This document shows, piece by piece, positions 1 to 8,813 of a stretch of 28,044 nucleotides of DNA. Position 1 is the stretch's first letter, and each line of letters starts with the position of its first letter. The translations under genes were made by a program, and so were the position numbers. Under the pieces are notes generated by a model. The model had not been told where the DNA came from. It saw nothing but the letters and a program-made list of their open reading frames with translations, and searched no databases. Origin of the DNA: Nitrospirota bacterium (GTDB lineage Bacteria; Nitrospirota; Thermodesulfovibrionia; Thermodesulfovibrionales; JdFR-88); NCBI GenBank assembly GCA_021812785.1, contig JAKAMR010000012.1, forward strand, positions 1 through 28,044. The letters are read 5' to 3'.

Positions 1-227
1 TGACTGTACAAAAAATCAGGGTCTTCAGATAGCTCATGTTGGGTAAGGACTTTGACAAAATGGCTGATCATTGCGGGCGAGATGAAGAACAGAAGGACTC
101 CGCCTATGATCTCCAGAAATGAAAAAATGCCCTTAAGGACCAGTGTGACAAGAAATGATTCATGAAGAAATTTGCCCGCCCGCAATATTTGCTTAATGTT
201 CGTACTTGAAAATATTTTTTTCTTCAT
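1..227 (-). CDS. DUF2127-type membrane protein, N-terminal part (runs off left edge)
   Basis: Read on the minus strand from the ATG at 227-225, the frame stays open to base 1. It gives about 75 residues beginning MKKKIFSS, with HESFLVTLVLKGIFSFLEIIGG, a hydrophobic stretch, and then LTQHELSEDPDF. The 'HE...LLKG...LEIIGG' start and 'LTQHEL.EDP' segment resemble DUF2127 membrane proteins, whose function is unknown. The start codon overlaps the stop of the upstream LysE-type gene in an ATGA (227-224), so the two are probably translationally coupled in one operon. The C-terminus lies outside the window. Confidence 0.7.
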   Translation of the reverse strand, partial: MKKKIFSSTNIKQILRAGKFLHESFLVTLVLKGIFSFLEIIGGVLLFFISPAMISHFVKVLTQHELSEDPDFLYS

Positions 228-889
228 ATATGAAAATGCAATATCCTGCGAAGCGAGCTTATTAAAAAATAAAAAGACAACAACACAAGCACTATGCCCA
301 ACCCAGAATTGACTTTCTTCATTATCTCCTTTGATATGAATTTTTTTGTCTTATATAAAATGTTTGAAAGAGCGAATAAATAGGAAAAGAGCCCAAGCCC
401 TCCGGTGCCCAAAAAAAGAAGGGTTGTATCTGTAGTGAAATTTCGGACCAGTCCTAGCTCGCGGATGAATTTTTCACCGATCAGCCACCAGGCTATCATC
501 ATCGGATTTGTCACGGCGAGCGTGAACCCAATGGCAAAGGACAGCCTTTTGCTTTTCAATATAGTGCCGCTCAACTCCTGCATGTCTGCCTTCCCGCTGT
601 CTCTGAAGGTGAAAAACGCAAGCACCCAGAGTATTGCCGCCGCGAACAAGCCAAAATACGCCATGACGGTCCTGCTCTCCAAAAATGGAGCGACTCCAAA
701 CATTGCTATGAAACCGTACATTACATCCGAGCAGACAGAACCGAGCGCGACCATGTACGCCGCCTGCGGTTGATTGTTCAATGAGCGCTTTGCTATCTCG
801 ATCTGGGTCGCCCCGATCGGGATGGCCGTCAGGAAACCCATAATGTAAGCTGAAAACAAAAACAAAAATCTACTCATGGAAACTTGCAT
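224..889 (-). CDS. LysE/RhtB-family transporter
   Basis: A 221-residue, strongly hydrophobic protein with about six predicted membrane segments, the usual size of LysE/RhtB exporters. The N-terminal segment 'GFLTAIPIGATQIEIAKRSL' matches the family pattern of a first helix ending in a P.GP/P.GA-type motif followed by a basic loop. A second conserved region, 'AIGFTLAVTNPMMIAWW', corresponds to the 'NP...WW' half of the family repeat. Known members export amino acids or other small solutes through the inner membrane; the substrate here cannot be read. Two starts are possible, Met1 at 889 or Met5 at 877. Neither has a clear Shine-Dalgarno sequence and both overlap the end of the GT9 gene, so coupling is likely. 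The stop overlaps the DUF2127 start. Confidence 0.85.
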   Translation of the reverse strand: MQVSMSRFLFLFSAYIMGFLTAIPIGATQIEIAKRSLNNQPQAAYMVALGSVCSDVMYGFIAMFGVAPFLESRTVMAYFGLFAAAILWVLAFFTFRDSGKADMQELSGTILKSKRLSFAIGFTLAVTNPMMIAWWLIGEKFIRELGLVRNFTTDTTLLFLGTGGLGLFSYLFALSNILYKTKKFISKEIMKKVNSGLGIVLVLLSFYFLISSLRRILHFHI

Positions 890-2216
890 TTAGGCCGGCG
901 GTAATTGCGTTAACGCTTCGCTGCCTCATTTGCCCATCGATATTTAAATATGACTGGATGTCGGAAATTATTTCTCCAATGTCGAGAGAACCAAAAAAGC
1001 AGCCAGGATCGCAGGTTATGAACTTTTTTGCGATACAGGCCATATTGCGGAATTGGCTGGGCGCGACATAGACGTGGGACGGGGCGTCCTGGTTAGCCGG
1101 AAAGAAACCGGGCAAACGAGAGTCGTAGCCATATATGCGCGGAGGTGTCGCCCCGAAAATTGAAAAAACAGCGGTTTGATTCCTTAATTTATGGCCTTTC
1201 GCTGCTGAATGCTTCCGAGCGGCGGCAATATGCAGGGGGCCGGTATCTCCGGTAATGTAAATGTCGCACAGATCGATTATCGCGGCATAAACATCAATGG
1301 ATGTGGCAGCAGGCACAACCTTTATGTTCCGCCGGCTTTCCTCTGGCAAGGTTTCCAGGATTGAAAATTCAATATTTTTCTTGGAGTGGCCGGCCCCCAG
1401 TAAAATATCAATGGGCAGTTTAGCCAGCCTTTTTAATAGTGAAACCTGGATATCAAGGGGCATCCTGGTAAAGCGGCACGAAGCGTCGGGATTGAAAAAA
1501 ACCTTAAGCCGTTCCGGGTCCAGGCCCGAACCGTACAAAAACTGCGCCGCTTCATCTACGGCTTTTGCCGGCAGGTAAATATGACCGCCCCGAAAATCTC
1601 TTTCCCCGTTGCCTCTAGAATCGGAAAACAGGCCCTCAATGAACCGGTGCGTCTGATACAGCATGTGTTTTTTAGCCCAGGGGTCTTTAGCCGCTCGGAT
1701 TACGGCCGTTGCAACTCCATGGTAGCTTATGAATTTTGTCCCGGAGGAAATCGCAATTTCCCTGCCGGAAATGAATGGGCAGAAGTTAAACACCAGGTCG
1801 TATTTCGTGCGTGCCAGGACCTCATTAATCGCCCGTATATCATCTTCAGCCGGGATGGTTGAGCCGGAATAGACGGCAAACAGATTGGAAATCTCCGGGT
1901 TCTCCGCCAGGAGATCCCTTGCGGTCCGGTTAATGACATAATCGATCCGGGCATCGGGGAAAAAGTGTCTAAGGCCCAATACGGCCCCCTGGACTATTAT
2001 GGCGTCGCCGATATTCATATCACACAAGACACATATCTTTTGAAAATTTCCAGTTTTCAGACGGTTACGGTTTATAATCCGGATTATGTTGACCAGCAGG
2101 GGATTCCCCAATAATGTGAAGATCAAGGTATCGATAATACGTGACCCGGCACGAGGGAATTTCCCGGTAAAAGAACCGATGGACTTGTAAAGAAAATGGA
2201 TTGCCTCTTCTTTCAT
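870..2216 (-). CDS. Glycosyltransferase family 9 (heptosyltransferase-like) protein
   Basis: A 448-residue protein with the two-domain GT-B layout of GT9 enzymes such as the ADP-heptose:LPS heptosyltransferases. The N-terminal nucleotide-sugar domain opens at about residues 60-90 with 'ICVLCDMNIGDAIIVQGAVL' and 'FFPDARIDYV', the family's 'GD.i...p.l..L...fP.a.id.v' signature. The C-terminal domain contains 'DIYITGDTGPLHIAAA' at about 318-333, the conserved D-T/S-G-P-x-H-x-A element that contacts the donor. The protein is longer than typical WaaC/WaaF (about 350), with an N-terminal extension of about 55 residues that may be membrane-associated. It probably adds a sugar to LPS or another surface polysaccharide; the donor and acceptor are unknown. 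It is the first gene of the operon with the LysE- and DUF2127-type genes. Confidence 0.85.
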   Translation of the reverse strand: MKEEAIHFLYKSIGSFTGKFPRAGSRIIDTLIFTLLGNPLLVNIIRIINRNRLKTGNFQKICVLCDMNIGDAIIVQGAVLGLRHFFPDARIDYVINRTARDLLAENPEISNLFAVYSGSTIPAEDDIRAINEVLARTKYDLVFNFCPFISGREIAISSGTKFISYHGVATAVIRAAKDPWAKKHMLYQTHRFIEGLFSDSRGNGERDFRGGHIYLPAKAVDEAAQFLYGSGLDPERLKVFFNPDASCRFTRMPLDIQVSLLKRLAKLPIDILLGAGHSKKNIEFSILETLPEESRRNIKVVPAATSIDVYAAIIDLCDIYITGDTGPLHIAAARKHSAAKGHKLRNQTAVFSIFGATPPRIYGYDSRLPGFFPANQDAPSHVYVAPSQFRNMACIAKKFITCDPGCFFGSLDIGEIISDIQSYLNIDGQMRQRSVNAITAGLNASFHE

Positions 2217-2265
2217 AATCTTATAGACTCATTTTCCCCATCATCCCACATAATCACTTTATGAA

Positions 2266-2292
2266 CAAGGACGTCGATTTAAAAGGTCCTTG
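2266..2292. repeat. Inverted repeat in the divergent GT9/phosphatase intergenic region
   Basis: CAAGGAC (2266-2272) and GTCCTTG (2286-2292) form a perfect 7-bp inverted repeat with a 13-nt loop between two divergent genes. It could be an operator or a hairpin in the GT9 leader. Arms of this length can occur by chance, so support is weak. Confidence 0.25.
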
Positions 2293-2391
2293 GAGACATA
2301 TTTTTTCCATGGCGGTATGAGTTAGAATAAACAAGCAGTTTCGAAATGTGACCATTATGGCGAAAAAGATGCATCGGGAGTATTTTGCGCG

Positions 2392-2937
2392 GTGAAGAAA
2401 ACGGGGCAGAGGGTTTTTGTCGTTGTCCTTGTCATCCTTCTCATTCCGTCGGGGTATTATTTCCTCATATTCGGCGACGGCAACTTCCATACGGTAACGC
2501 CCGGGGAGGCGTACAGGTGCGCGCAACCCGGTTACGATCAGCTTGAACATTACCTCAAGGCTTACGGCATACGAAGCATCATAAACCTGCGCGGCAGGAA
2601 CCCAGGCAGCAACTGGTACAGGAAAGAGATAGAGTTCAGCAAGGCCAATGGAATAGCGCATTACGATGTAGGCTTGTCCGCCACATCGGAGCCAACTGCC
2701 CGGCAGATGCAAGAACTGATGAAGATATTAAGGACTGCGCCTCGGCCTATCCTGATACATTGCAAATCGGGGGCTGACAGATCGGGGCTGGTCGCGGCGA
2801 TGTGGAAAGAGGCTGTGGATGGGCAATCCAAATCAAAAGCCGATAGGCAGCTTTCTATCCGCTTCGGGCATATTCCCATTGCTGGGACCATTGCAATGGA
2901 CCGTGCTTTCCTTGCATGGATCCCCATGAAAAATTAG
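2392..2937 (+). CDS. Membrane-anchored tyrosine/dual-specificity phosphatase
   Basis: A 181-residue protein with one N-terminal hydrophobic segment (about 7-26, VFVVVLVILLIPSGYYFLIF), so the catalytic domain probably faces the periplasm. It contains the Cys-phosphatase P-loop HCKSGADRS at 123-131 (nucleophile Cys124, Arg130). An Asp at about 92 (YDVGLSA) could be the general acid. 'YRCAQPGYDQLEHYLKAYGIRSIINLRG' is the usual N-terminal fold of Siw14/DSP-like bacterial phosphatases. The start is a GTG preceded by CGGGAG. A 12-codon ATG reading frame (2357-2395) overlaps this start and might couple to it. The stop overlaps the convergent RND gene stop by 3 bp. Enzymes of this family act on phosphotyrosine, phosphoinositide or other phosphate esters; the substrate here is unknown. 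Confidence 0.8.
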   Translation: MKKTGQRVFVVVLVILLIPSGYYFLIFGDGNFHTVTPGEAYRCAQPGYDQLEHYLKAYGIRSIINLRGRNPGSNWYRKEIEFSKANGIAHYDVGLSATSEPTARQMQELMKILRTAPRPILIHCKSGADRSGLVAAMWKEAVDGQSKSKADRQLSIRFGHIPIAGTIAMDRAFLAWIPMKN

Positions 2938-5900
2938 CTCTTTTCGAAACGCCCGAACCTGAGCGCAAGTGTTGGCATTATTAGCAGGTTGAGCGCGGTG
3001 GATGTCACAAGACCCCCAAGTATTATCTGGGCCATCGGACCCTCTATTTCACGCCCCGGCGCGCCGCTGCCTATTGCAAGAGGCAGTAATCCAAGGGCTG
3101 TGACGGATGCTGTCATGAGAATGGGGGCAAGCCGCTCCGATGCGCCCCGCACTGCAGTTTCAAGTCCCCATTCCATGCCTTCCACATTCACAAGGTGTTC
3201 ATAATGGGATATGAGCATAACGGAGTTCCGGAGCGTTATTCCAAAAAGGGTCACAAAACCAACGAGGGAGCCTATCGAAAGAAAGCCCCCTGTGGCAAGC
3301 GCCACAAAAACGCCTCCAGCAAGAGCAAAAGGCAGGTTAAGTAGTATAAGCAAAAGATTTTTGTAGCTTACCGTCACAATAGAAAGGAGCAGGATTATCC
3401 CGATCGCGGCTAAAGCAGAGTGAACGAACAGATCCCTTTTTGTACGGGCCTGCTCCTGAGCCGCCCCTGCAAAATCAATATAGGTACCTAGCGGAAGCTG
3501 TAGGCGGGCAGAAAGAGTTTTTTGGGCCGCCGCGACAAAAGAGCTTAGGCTTCGGCCCTGTACACGGCAGGTTATAGTCTGGACGCGTCTTCCCCCGTCG
3601 TGCAGTATGATGAACCGGGAGGGCATCTCTCTCAGATTTGCCAACTGCGAAAGGTTAACATATGTGCCCTCAGGGTTTCTCAAAGGCAGGTTCCCAAGAT
3701 CAGTGATACTGACCCTGTTTTTCGGGTCCAGAATGACGGAAACATTAAAGACCCGGGTTCCATCGAATACCTGCCCCACCGTTTTTCCGGCAAAAGCAGT
3801 ATGCACGTCATCAAGCACCTGCGCAGGCTTAAACCCCCAGCGCGCCAGATTCCGCTTATCCAGTGATACGAGAAGTTCCGGAGCCGATGGGGGCGCCTGA
3901 AGCCTCACGCCGACGGCCCCGCGGATGCCGCTTAATATTTGCGCCGCCTGACTGGCTTTTTGATCGAGTACGGACAGATCGTTTCCATATATGTTTACCA
4001 CAACCGGCGCCCTGTAACCGGAAATAGTCTCGCTTATCCTTTCCGTAAGAAAGGTGTCAATTGATGTAGTTAGGCCGGGGAATTTTTTGACGATGTCCCT
4101 AATCTGTTTTTTTGCGATATCGAATTTCGCCTTGCCCATCGGTTTAAGCGTAAGGTCGAATTCGCTTGCGTTTGTCCCCCTTGCCTCCTCGCCATGTTCG
4201 GCCCTGCCGGCGCGCTGAGCGACGGATACCACATAAGGTAGAGCCGTAAGTTTATCCGCCAAAAGCTTGCCGGTCCGCAGAGTTTCTTTAAGCGACGTGC
4301 CGGGAGAGCTGGATACGTGTATTATGAAATTGCCCTCTATAAGTTCCGGCAAAAGCTTCCCTTTTAAAAACGGGATAATGATAAGCATGGAGGCAATAAG
4401 CACAGCGGCCGCCGTCATGACCATTTTCGGATGTCTCTCCACGGTGTGGATGACCTTGACATAGCGCTCTTTTGTCCAGCGTACAACAGGCGGGTCTTCT
4501 CCCTTGAGTTTCTGTTTTTTGCCGCCCAGCATTATAAGCGAGAGGGCCGGCGTCACCGTAAGCGCCACCAGAAGGGAGCAGAGGATGGAAAATATATATG
4601 CAAGGCCAAGGGGCGCAAAAAACCTGCCCGAAATCCCGCTCATTGTGAGCACGGGTATGAAGACAAGGACCACTGCAAAGGTGGCGTAAACAACCGCACT
4701 CCTTACCTCCACAGATGCGTCATACACCACACGGAGCACCGGGCTCGGGTTTTCAAGAAGCCGGTTTTCCCTTAGCCGCCTGAAGATGTTTTCCACGTCT
4801 ATTACAGCGTCGTCCACGACCTCGCCAATGGCGATTGCAAGCCCGCCGATAGTCATCGTATTCAGGCTCAGGCCCATGTGCTCCATTATGACAACCGAAC
4901 CAAGCAGAGAAAGCGGTATCGCCGTGCAAGATATGGCTGCGGTCCTTAGGTTAAACAGATAAAGAAAAAGCACGATTACAACTAAAAGAGCGCCCAGAAT
5001 AAGGGCGGAGTTTACATTGTGAAGCGCGGTGTCTATGAAACTTGCGGCGCGGAAGAGGCCGGGATGCAGAGTTACACCCTGCTCCTTGAGCGTCGGGGCG
5101 AGCTCCGAAATAGCTTTGTCGAGCCCTGCTGTCACCTGAAGGGTATTGGCCCCGTACTGGGCATCGGCTATCAGGAGGATGCTGGGCTTGCCGTTTATCT
5201 GGGCCCCTCCGATCTGGGGCGCCGGGGCATCCATCACATGGGCGACATCGCCCAATGTCACGTTTGCACCATCTATATGCCTGAAAACTGTGCCGGAAAG
5301 CTCTTTTGCCGTCAGCGATTGCCCGGAGCTCCTGATCGTTACGCGCTGGTTTGCCCCGTCTATAAAGCCTGCCCCTTCGAGGCGGGTTGCCTTCTTGGCC
5401 GAGGCTATTACGTCCTCCATGGACAGGTTGTATTTTATCAGGCGCTCCGGCAGCACCTGTATCTGCAACTCTTTGTCCTGGCTTCCGAATATGGCCACCT
5501 TCGAAACCCCGGGCACCGCAAGAAGGCGGGGCCTCACCGTCCAGTCCGCTATGGTCCGAAGCTGCATCGGGGAGAGTTTTCCGGAAGTCAGCCCGATCCC
5601 CATCACATTTCCTGTTGAGGACGTAAGCGGAGTCATCCCGGGCGTAATGCCTTTTGGGAGCTGGCCTGCAAGCGTGGAAAGGCGCTCCGCTATCTTTTGC
5701 CTGGCCAGGTAGATGTCCGTGCCGGTTTTGAACCTGACTTTTACGATCGACAGCCCCTGTATCGATTTTGACAAGACGTCCGATACTCCGCCCACGCCGC
5801 TTACGGCGGTCTCCACCGGGCGGGTAATGAGCGCCTCGGTCTGTGAGGGCGAGAACCCCGGGGCCTCGGTATGTATCTTGACCTGTGGGGGAGCAAACTC

Positions 5901-6047
5901 GGGAAACACGTCGTATCTGGCCCTCGTAAGCGAAAAGACGCTGTAACCCAGAAATAGCGCTGCGAGCGCAATGATTATGCCGCGACGGCGAAGGGCAAAA
6001 TGGACTATCGTCCCAAGAATTCCGTGTTCTTGTTTTTTTTGTTCCAT
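2934..6047 (-). CDS. RND efflux pump inner-membrane subunit, module 1 (CusA/CzcA-like)
   Basis: About 1037 residues, the normal size of a proton-driven RND transporter with 12 membrane helices and two large periplasmic loops. The N-terminus has a TM1 followed by 'YDVFPEFAPPQVKIHTEAPG' and 'EALITRPVETAVSGVGGV', typical of the heavy-metal efflux (HME) branch. The TM4 proton-relay region reads 'AIGEVVDDAVIDVENIFRR', with the acidic residues expected for CzcA/CusA relatives. 'NSVMLISHYEHL' and 'ERLAPILMTASVTALGLLPL' mark TM10-TM11. The frame could begin at a TTG at 6065 overlapping the adaptor stop. I prefer the ATG at 6047 because GAGGGGA lies about 9 nt upstream of it. The pump forms a tripartite complex with the adaptor and channel encoded just upstream. 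Monovalent or divalent metal is the likely substrate, but the sequence does not prove it. Confidence 0.92.
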   Translation of the reverse strand: MEQKKQEHGILGTIVHFALRRRGIIIALAALFLGYSVFSLTRARYDVFPEFAPPQVKIHTEAPGFSPSQTEALITRPVETAVSGVGGVSDVLSKSIQGLSIVKVRFKTGTDIYLARQKIAERLSTLAGQLPKGITPGMTPLTSSTGNVMGIGLTSGKLSPMQLRTIADWTVRPRLLAVPGVSKVAIFGSQDKELQIQVLPERLIKYNLSMEDVIASAKKATRLEGAGFIDGANQRVTIRSSGQSLTAKELSGTVFRHIDGANVTLGDVAHVMDAPAPQIGGAQINGKPSILLIADAQYGANTLQVTAGLDKAISELAPTLKEQGVTLHPGLFRAASFIDTALHNVNSALILGALLVVIVLFLYLFNLRTAAISCTAIPLSLLGSVVIMEHMGLSLNTMTIGGLAIAIGEVVDDAVIDVENIFRRLRENRLLENPSPVLRVVYDASVEVRSAVVYATFAVVLVFIPVLTMSGISGRFFAPLGLAYIFSILCSLLVALTVTPALSLIMLGGKKQKLKGEDPPVVRWTKERYVKVIHTVERHPKMVMTAAAVLIASMLIIIPFLKGKLLPELIEGNFIIHVSSSPGTSLKETLRTGKLLADKLTALPYVVSVAQRAGRAEHGEEARGTNASEFDLTLKPMGKAKFDIAKKQIRDIVKKFPGLTTSIDTFLTERISETISGYRAPVVVNIYGNDLSVLDQKASQAAQILSGIRGAVGVRLQAPPSAPELLVSLDKRNLARWGFKPAQVLDDVHTAFAGKTVGQVFDGTRVFNVSVILDPKNRVSITDLGNLPLRNPEGTYVNLSQLANLREMPSRFIILHDGGRRVQTITCRVQGRSLSSFVAAAQKTLSARLQLPLGTYIDFAGAAQEQARTKRDLFVHSALAAIGIILLLSIVTVSYKNLLLILLNLPFALAGGVFVALATGGFLSIGSLVGFVTLFGITLRNSVMLISHYEHLVNVEGMEWGLETAVRGASERLAPILMTASVTALGLLPLAIGSGAPGREIEGPMAQIILGGLVTSTALNLLIMPTLALRFGRFEKS

Positions 6048-6061
6048 TTCAGTTTTTCCCC

Positions 6062-7126
6062 TCAATCGTCGTCTCCATCATCTCCGCCCCCACCGGTTGT
6101 TTTTGGAGTGCTTTCCGCAGACAGCAGGGCCTGGGCTCCCCGGGTCACAACCTGGTCTCCGGGAGCAAAAATTCCGGAGACGAAATAGCCGCCCTTAACC
6201 GGCGAAGAGGTTGGCACTTCGATCCTGGAAAAGCCCGCCTCACTTTTTTTGACGTATACCCAGGCGTTGTCCTGCAGCCAGACCACCGCGGATGCCGGGA
6301 TAAAAAACCCGGTCTGAGACATGGCCGATGGCATTTGAGCGGTGACATTCATTCCGGGCACAAGGCAGCCATCATGGGAGGATGCAATATAGATAAAACT
6401 CAATCCCTGTAACGACGGGTTGGTGCTGGTTGCGCGGGATACGAACCGTGCGGGAAGGTTAATTCCCGCCGGGGTAGTTAAAGGGATGCGTTCGGGAATT
6501 CCTTTCAATGAAAAGGATGGCGGCACAGTGATCTGCACAAGCACGTCTTTTGTTTCAAAGACCCGTCTTAGCGCGGGTTTGTAGCCGAAGACCCACTCTG
6601 AGATAACCGGCCCCCATTTAAGGCCAATCGTGTTTTTTGCCGATGTCAGGGTCCCGGTTGCGGCTGCTTCTTCCGCCTGGTCTGCCTTGAACCGTGCGGC
6701 AGCGGCCTGAAGCTCCTTGTCCGAAACATTTTTATTGCTTGCGTTTAGTGTTTTCAGGCGGTCATATTCATTTTCTGATGCCTTCATTTGGGCCTTCGCC
6801 CTTTCGAGCGCCGAGCTTGCGGCAATGTAATCCTTAAACACTCCGCTTAGCTCTTCTGGGGCAAGGACCTCTCCATAGGCTTCCACATGTTTTTGATAAA
6901 GGCCCGGCTTGAGCGCAATTGTCATCATGCCGTCAGTCCTCTGCTCATCTTCGCCTACAGTCACCGTATAACCCGAAGGCTGAGGAGCTGTTTTCAGACC
7001 GGCTGAGTCCTTTTCTCCGCCCTCCTTCTTTTTTGCACAACCTGGCAGAAAAGCCATACAAACTGCTACAAAAAGTATGAATGCGGCCATTGATCTTTTT
7101 CTTTTTTGTCCGGTTAAAAAATTCAT
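6062..7126 (-). CDS. RND periplasmic adaptor lipoprotein, module 1 (HlyD/CusB-like)
   Basis: A 354-residue protein with a lipoprotein signal: a basic N-terminus, a hydrophobic core and lipobox FLPGC with Cys30. It should therefore be anchored in the inner membrane and bridge the pump to the outer-membrane channel. The coiled-coil hairpin is visible at about 95-165 (ALERAKAQMKASENEYDRLK...DKELQAAAARFKADQAEEAA). Beta-barrel and membrane-proximal parts follow (VLVQITVPPSF..., FFIPASAVVWLQDNAWVYVK...VTRGAQALLSAE). The C-terminus is unusually glycine/aspartate-rich (GGGGDDGDDD), a possible metal-binding tail. The start overlaps the channel gene stop in an ATGA. This places it in one operon: channel, adaptor, pump. 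Confidence 0.88.
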   Translation of the reverse strand: MNFLTGQKRKRSMAAFILFVAVCMAFLPGCAKKKEGGEKDSAGLKTAPQPSGYTVTVGEDEQRTDGMMTIALKPGLYQKHVEAYGEVLAPEELSGVFKDYIAASSALERAKAQMKASENEYDRLKTLNASNKNVSDKELQAAAARFKADQAEEAAATGTLTSAKNTIGLKWGPVISEWVFGYKPALRRVFETKDVLVQITVPPSFSLKGIPERIPLTTPAGINLPARFVSRATSTNPSLQGLSFIYIASSHDGCLVPGMNVTAQMPSAMSQTGFFIPASAVVWLQDNAWVYVKKSEAGFSRIEVPTSSPVKGGYFVSGIFAPGDQVVTRGAQALLSAESTPKTTGGGGDDGDDD

Positions 7127-8580
7127 TTCTTAACTCCCTTGCCCTTTATGCTCTTTTTTCCTCCCGGCCGCCCCGCCCGTACATAAGGTGTGGCCATTTC
7201 TTGGAAAAATTCCATTTTACCCAGGGGTCTTTGTACGGCGTCTTCGAGTTCTCCCATATCTGTCTGCGCCAAAATGAGAGCATTAAAACTGGAAAGCTCT
7301 GTGGGGGCCAGTTCCATTTTTGCTTGTTCGAGATCGAGGCGGCCGGCCTCTCCAGAATTGAATCTTGCCTGAATTGCCTTCAAATTGCTGTTTTCCGCCG
7401 ATACAAGGGAACCGGCGGTCCGCAGATTCTTTAGAGATTCGGAATATGCCGCCTCTGCCTGGTCTATCTGCCCTATAACACCGGCCTGAAGGGCCACGAA
7501 CTTTGCAGCAAATTCTTTGCGGCGCGCCCTGGCCTCGGCAATCGGGCCCTGGTTCTGATTGAAAGCAGGCAATACGATGGAAAATCCCAAAGACCATCTG
7601 TTGTCTCCCTGGTCCCATTCATAGCCCGGCCCGATGTGGATATCGGGATACTGCTTGGCGATTTCAAGCTGCAGAGCGGACTGGGAGGCCTGGTACTCCT
7701 GGAGGGCCGCCAATATATCCGCCCTGCCTAGAAGCGCTTTTTTGCGGACATCCTTAAGGTCAATCGGCCCGGGAATCTGATTAAAGATGCCGAAGGATAT
7801 CTGAATCCCGTTAAGGGCCTTTGCCCGAAGTCCAAGCGCTGTTGCCAGCGCACTGCGAGCCTCTGCCTTCTTTTTTTGATTCCCGGCAAGCAGAAGACGT
7901 GTTTTATCCAGGGCTAGGCGGGACTGTGTGACTTCAAATTGGGAAGACTCTCCTACAGTTAACCTTTCTTCAAACAGCTTTGCCACCTCCTCTTGGGCCC
8001 TTAGCTGGTTCAGCAGGTATTTTCCCCTTTCAGTTGCCGCATAAAGGTCCAAAAGACTCTTTCTTACTCCGCTCCAGACCTGCCATGAGGTTTCGGCGAT
8101 ATTCAGCCGCGCTGCCAGGGAAATGTGTTTTGCCTGTTTAATGCGGTACCCTCTTTTCCCGGCGGTCTCTATGGGAATATCCAGCGATAGGCCCCATGCC
8201 CAGGGTGAAATTCCACCGGGCGTGCTTGAATGGTGTTCTCCAAAAAGCCCTATGCTCGGATTTGGGATGCCTCCCGCTGTGATAATGGCCGCATTGGCAA
8301 CACCCCATTTGGCCCGCATCACATCAAGCGCCGGGCTGTAATAGGCGGCGGCGAGAGACAGCATTTTAAAATCCCATGATGCAGGCGGCCACGCAATTTC
8401 TTTCTTATAAATATTTTTCTCAATGAAACTTTCGAGCTTTTTGCTTTGCAATGTCCTCATCTCGAATTTCGAGGCCGTCTCAGATGGTGATATGGGCCTG
8501 GGATGAAAGCTCGCGCAACCAAAAAACAGGGAAAGAAATAGCAAAGGAATAAATAATTTCACGCGTTCTTTACTTCTCAC
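7123..8580 (-). CDS. Outer-membrane efflux channel lipoprotein, module 1 (TolC/CusC/CzcC-like)
   Basis: A 485-residue outer-membrane factor. The signal peptide ends in a lipobox (LFFGC, Cys22), so the mature protein is probably an outer-membrane lipoprotein like CusC/OprM. The two OEP halves are recognisable: 'LSLAAAYYSPALDVMRAKWGVANAAI' and 'GYEWDQGDNRWSLGFSIVLPAFNQNQGPIAEARARR'. The latter is the typical second-repeat beta-strand plus alpha-barrel signature. The start codon is GTG (8580-8578), with AGGAG only about 4 nt upstream, a short spacing. This is the first gene of the pump operon; the candidate operator lies 160-190 bp upstream. Confidence 0.88.
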   Translation of the reverse strand: MRSKERVKLFIPLLFLSLFFGCASFHPRPISPSETASKFEMRTLQSKKLESFIEKNIYKKEIAWPPASWDFKMLSLAAAYYSPALDVMRAKWGVANAAIITAGGIPNPSIGLFGEHHSSTPGGISPWAWGLSLDIPIETAGKRGYRIKQAKHISLAARLNIAETSWQVWSGVRKSLLDLYAATERGKYLLNQLRAQEEVAKLFEERLTVGESSQFEVTQSRLALDKTRLLLAGNQKKKAEARSALATALGLRAKALNGIQISFGIFNQIPGPIDLKDVRKKALLGRADILAALQEYQASQSALQLEIAKQYPDIHIGPGYEWDQGDNRWSLGFSIVLPAFNQNQGPIAEARARRKEFAAKFVALQAGVIGQIDQAEAAYSESLKNLRTAGSLVSAENSNLKAIQARFNSGEAGRLDLEQAKMELAPTELSSFNALILAQTDMGELEDAVQRPLGKMEFFQEMATPYVRAGRPGGKKSIKGKGVKK

Positions 8581-8739
8581 AATTCTCCTATTTCGAGCTT
8601 TATAATCTTTATCAGGTAATGAATTCCGTCTGGTTTTTAAGCCATGCCAGATATGCTTCCAGTTTTACCCAAAAACATCTTTTTTTGAGGCATCCTCAGC
8701 GGAACCTGCAATTTAACTGACACCTTAGAATAATAAAAA

Positions 8740-8772
8740 AAGATTAACCGGAAGATTATCTGAGAATTACTT
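8740..8772. promoter_or_regulatory. Candidate response-regulator operator upstream of module-1 pump operon
   Basis: Three imperfect direct repeats with an 11-bp period: AAGATTAACCG (starting at 8740/8741), GAAGATTATCT (8751-8761) and GAGAATTACTT (8762-8772). Tandem half-sites spaced one helical turn apart are typical of OmpR/PhoB-family regulators. The array sits between the histidine kinase gene and the channel gene, upstream of the channel start. The same core occurs upstream of module 2 and of the intact propeller gene. AT-rich -10-like DNA follows on the minus strand (8725-8740). No binding data exist; this is inferred from repetition and position. Confidence 0.55.
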
Positions 8773-8813
8773 TTTGGTAATGTTGCAAAGGAGATAATTG
8801 TGCAGAATTAAAA

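Noticed and set aside
2254..2712. A 152-codon minus-strand frame over the phosphatase start
   Set aside because: It overlaps the phosphatase, whose HCxxGxxRS motif is unmistakable, and its own translation shows no domain.
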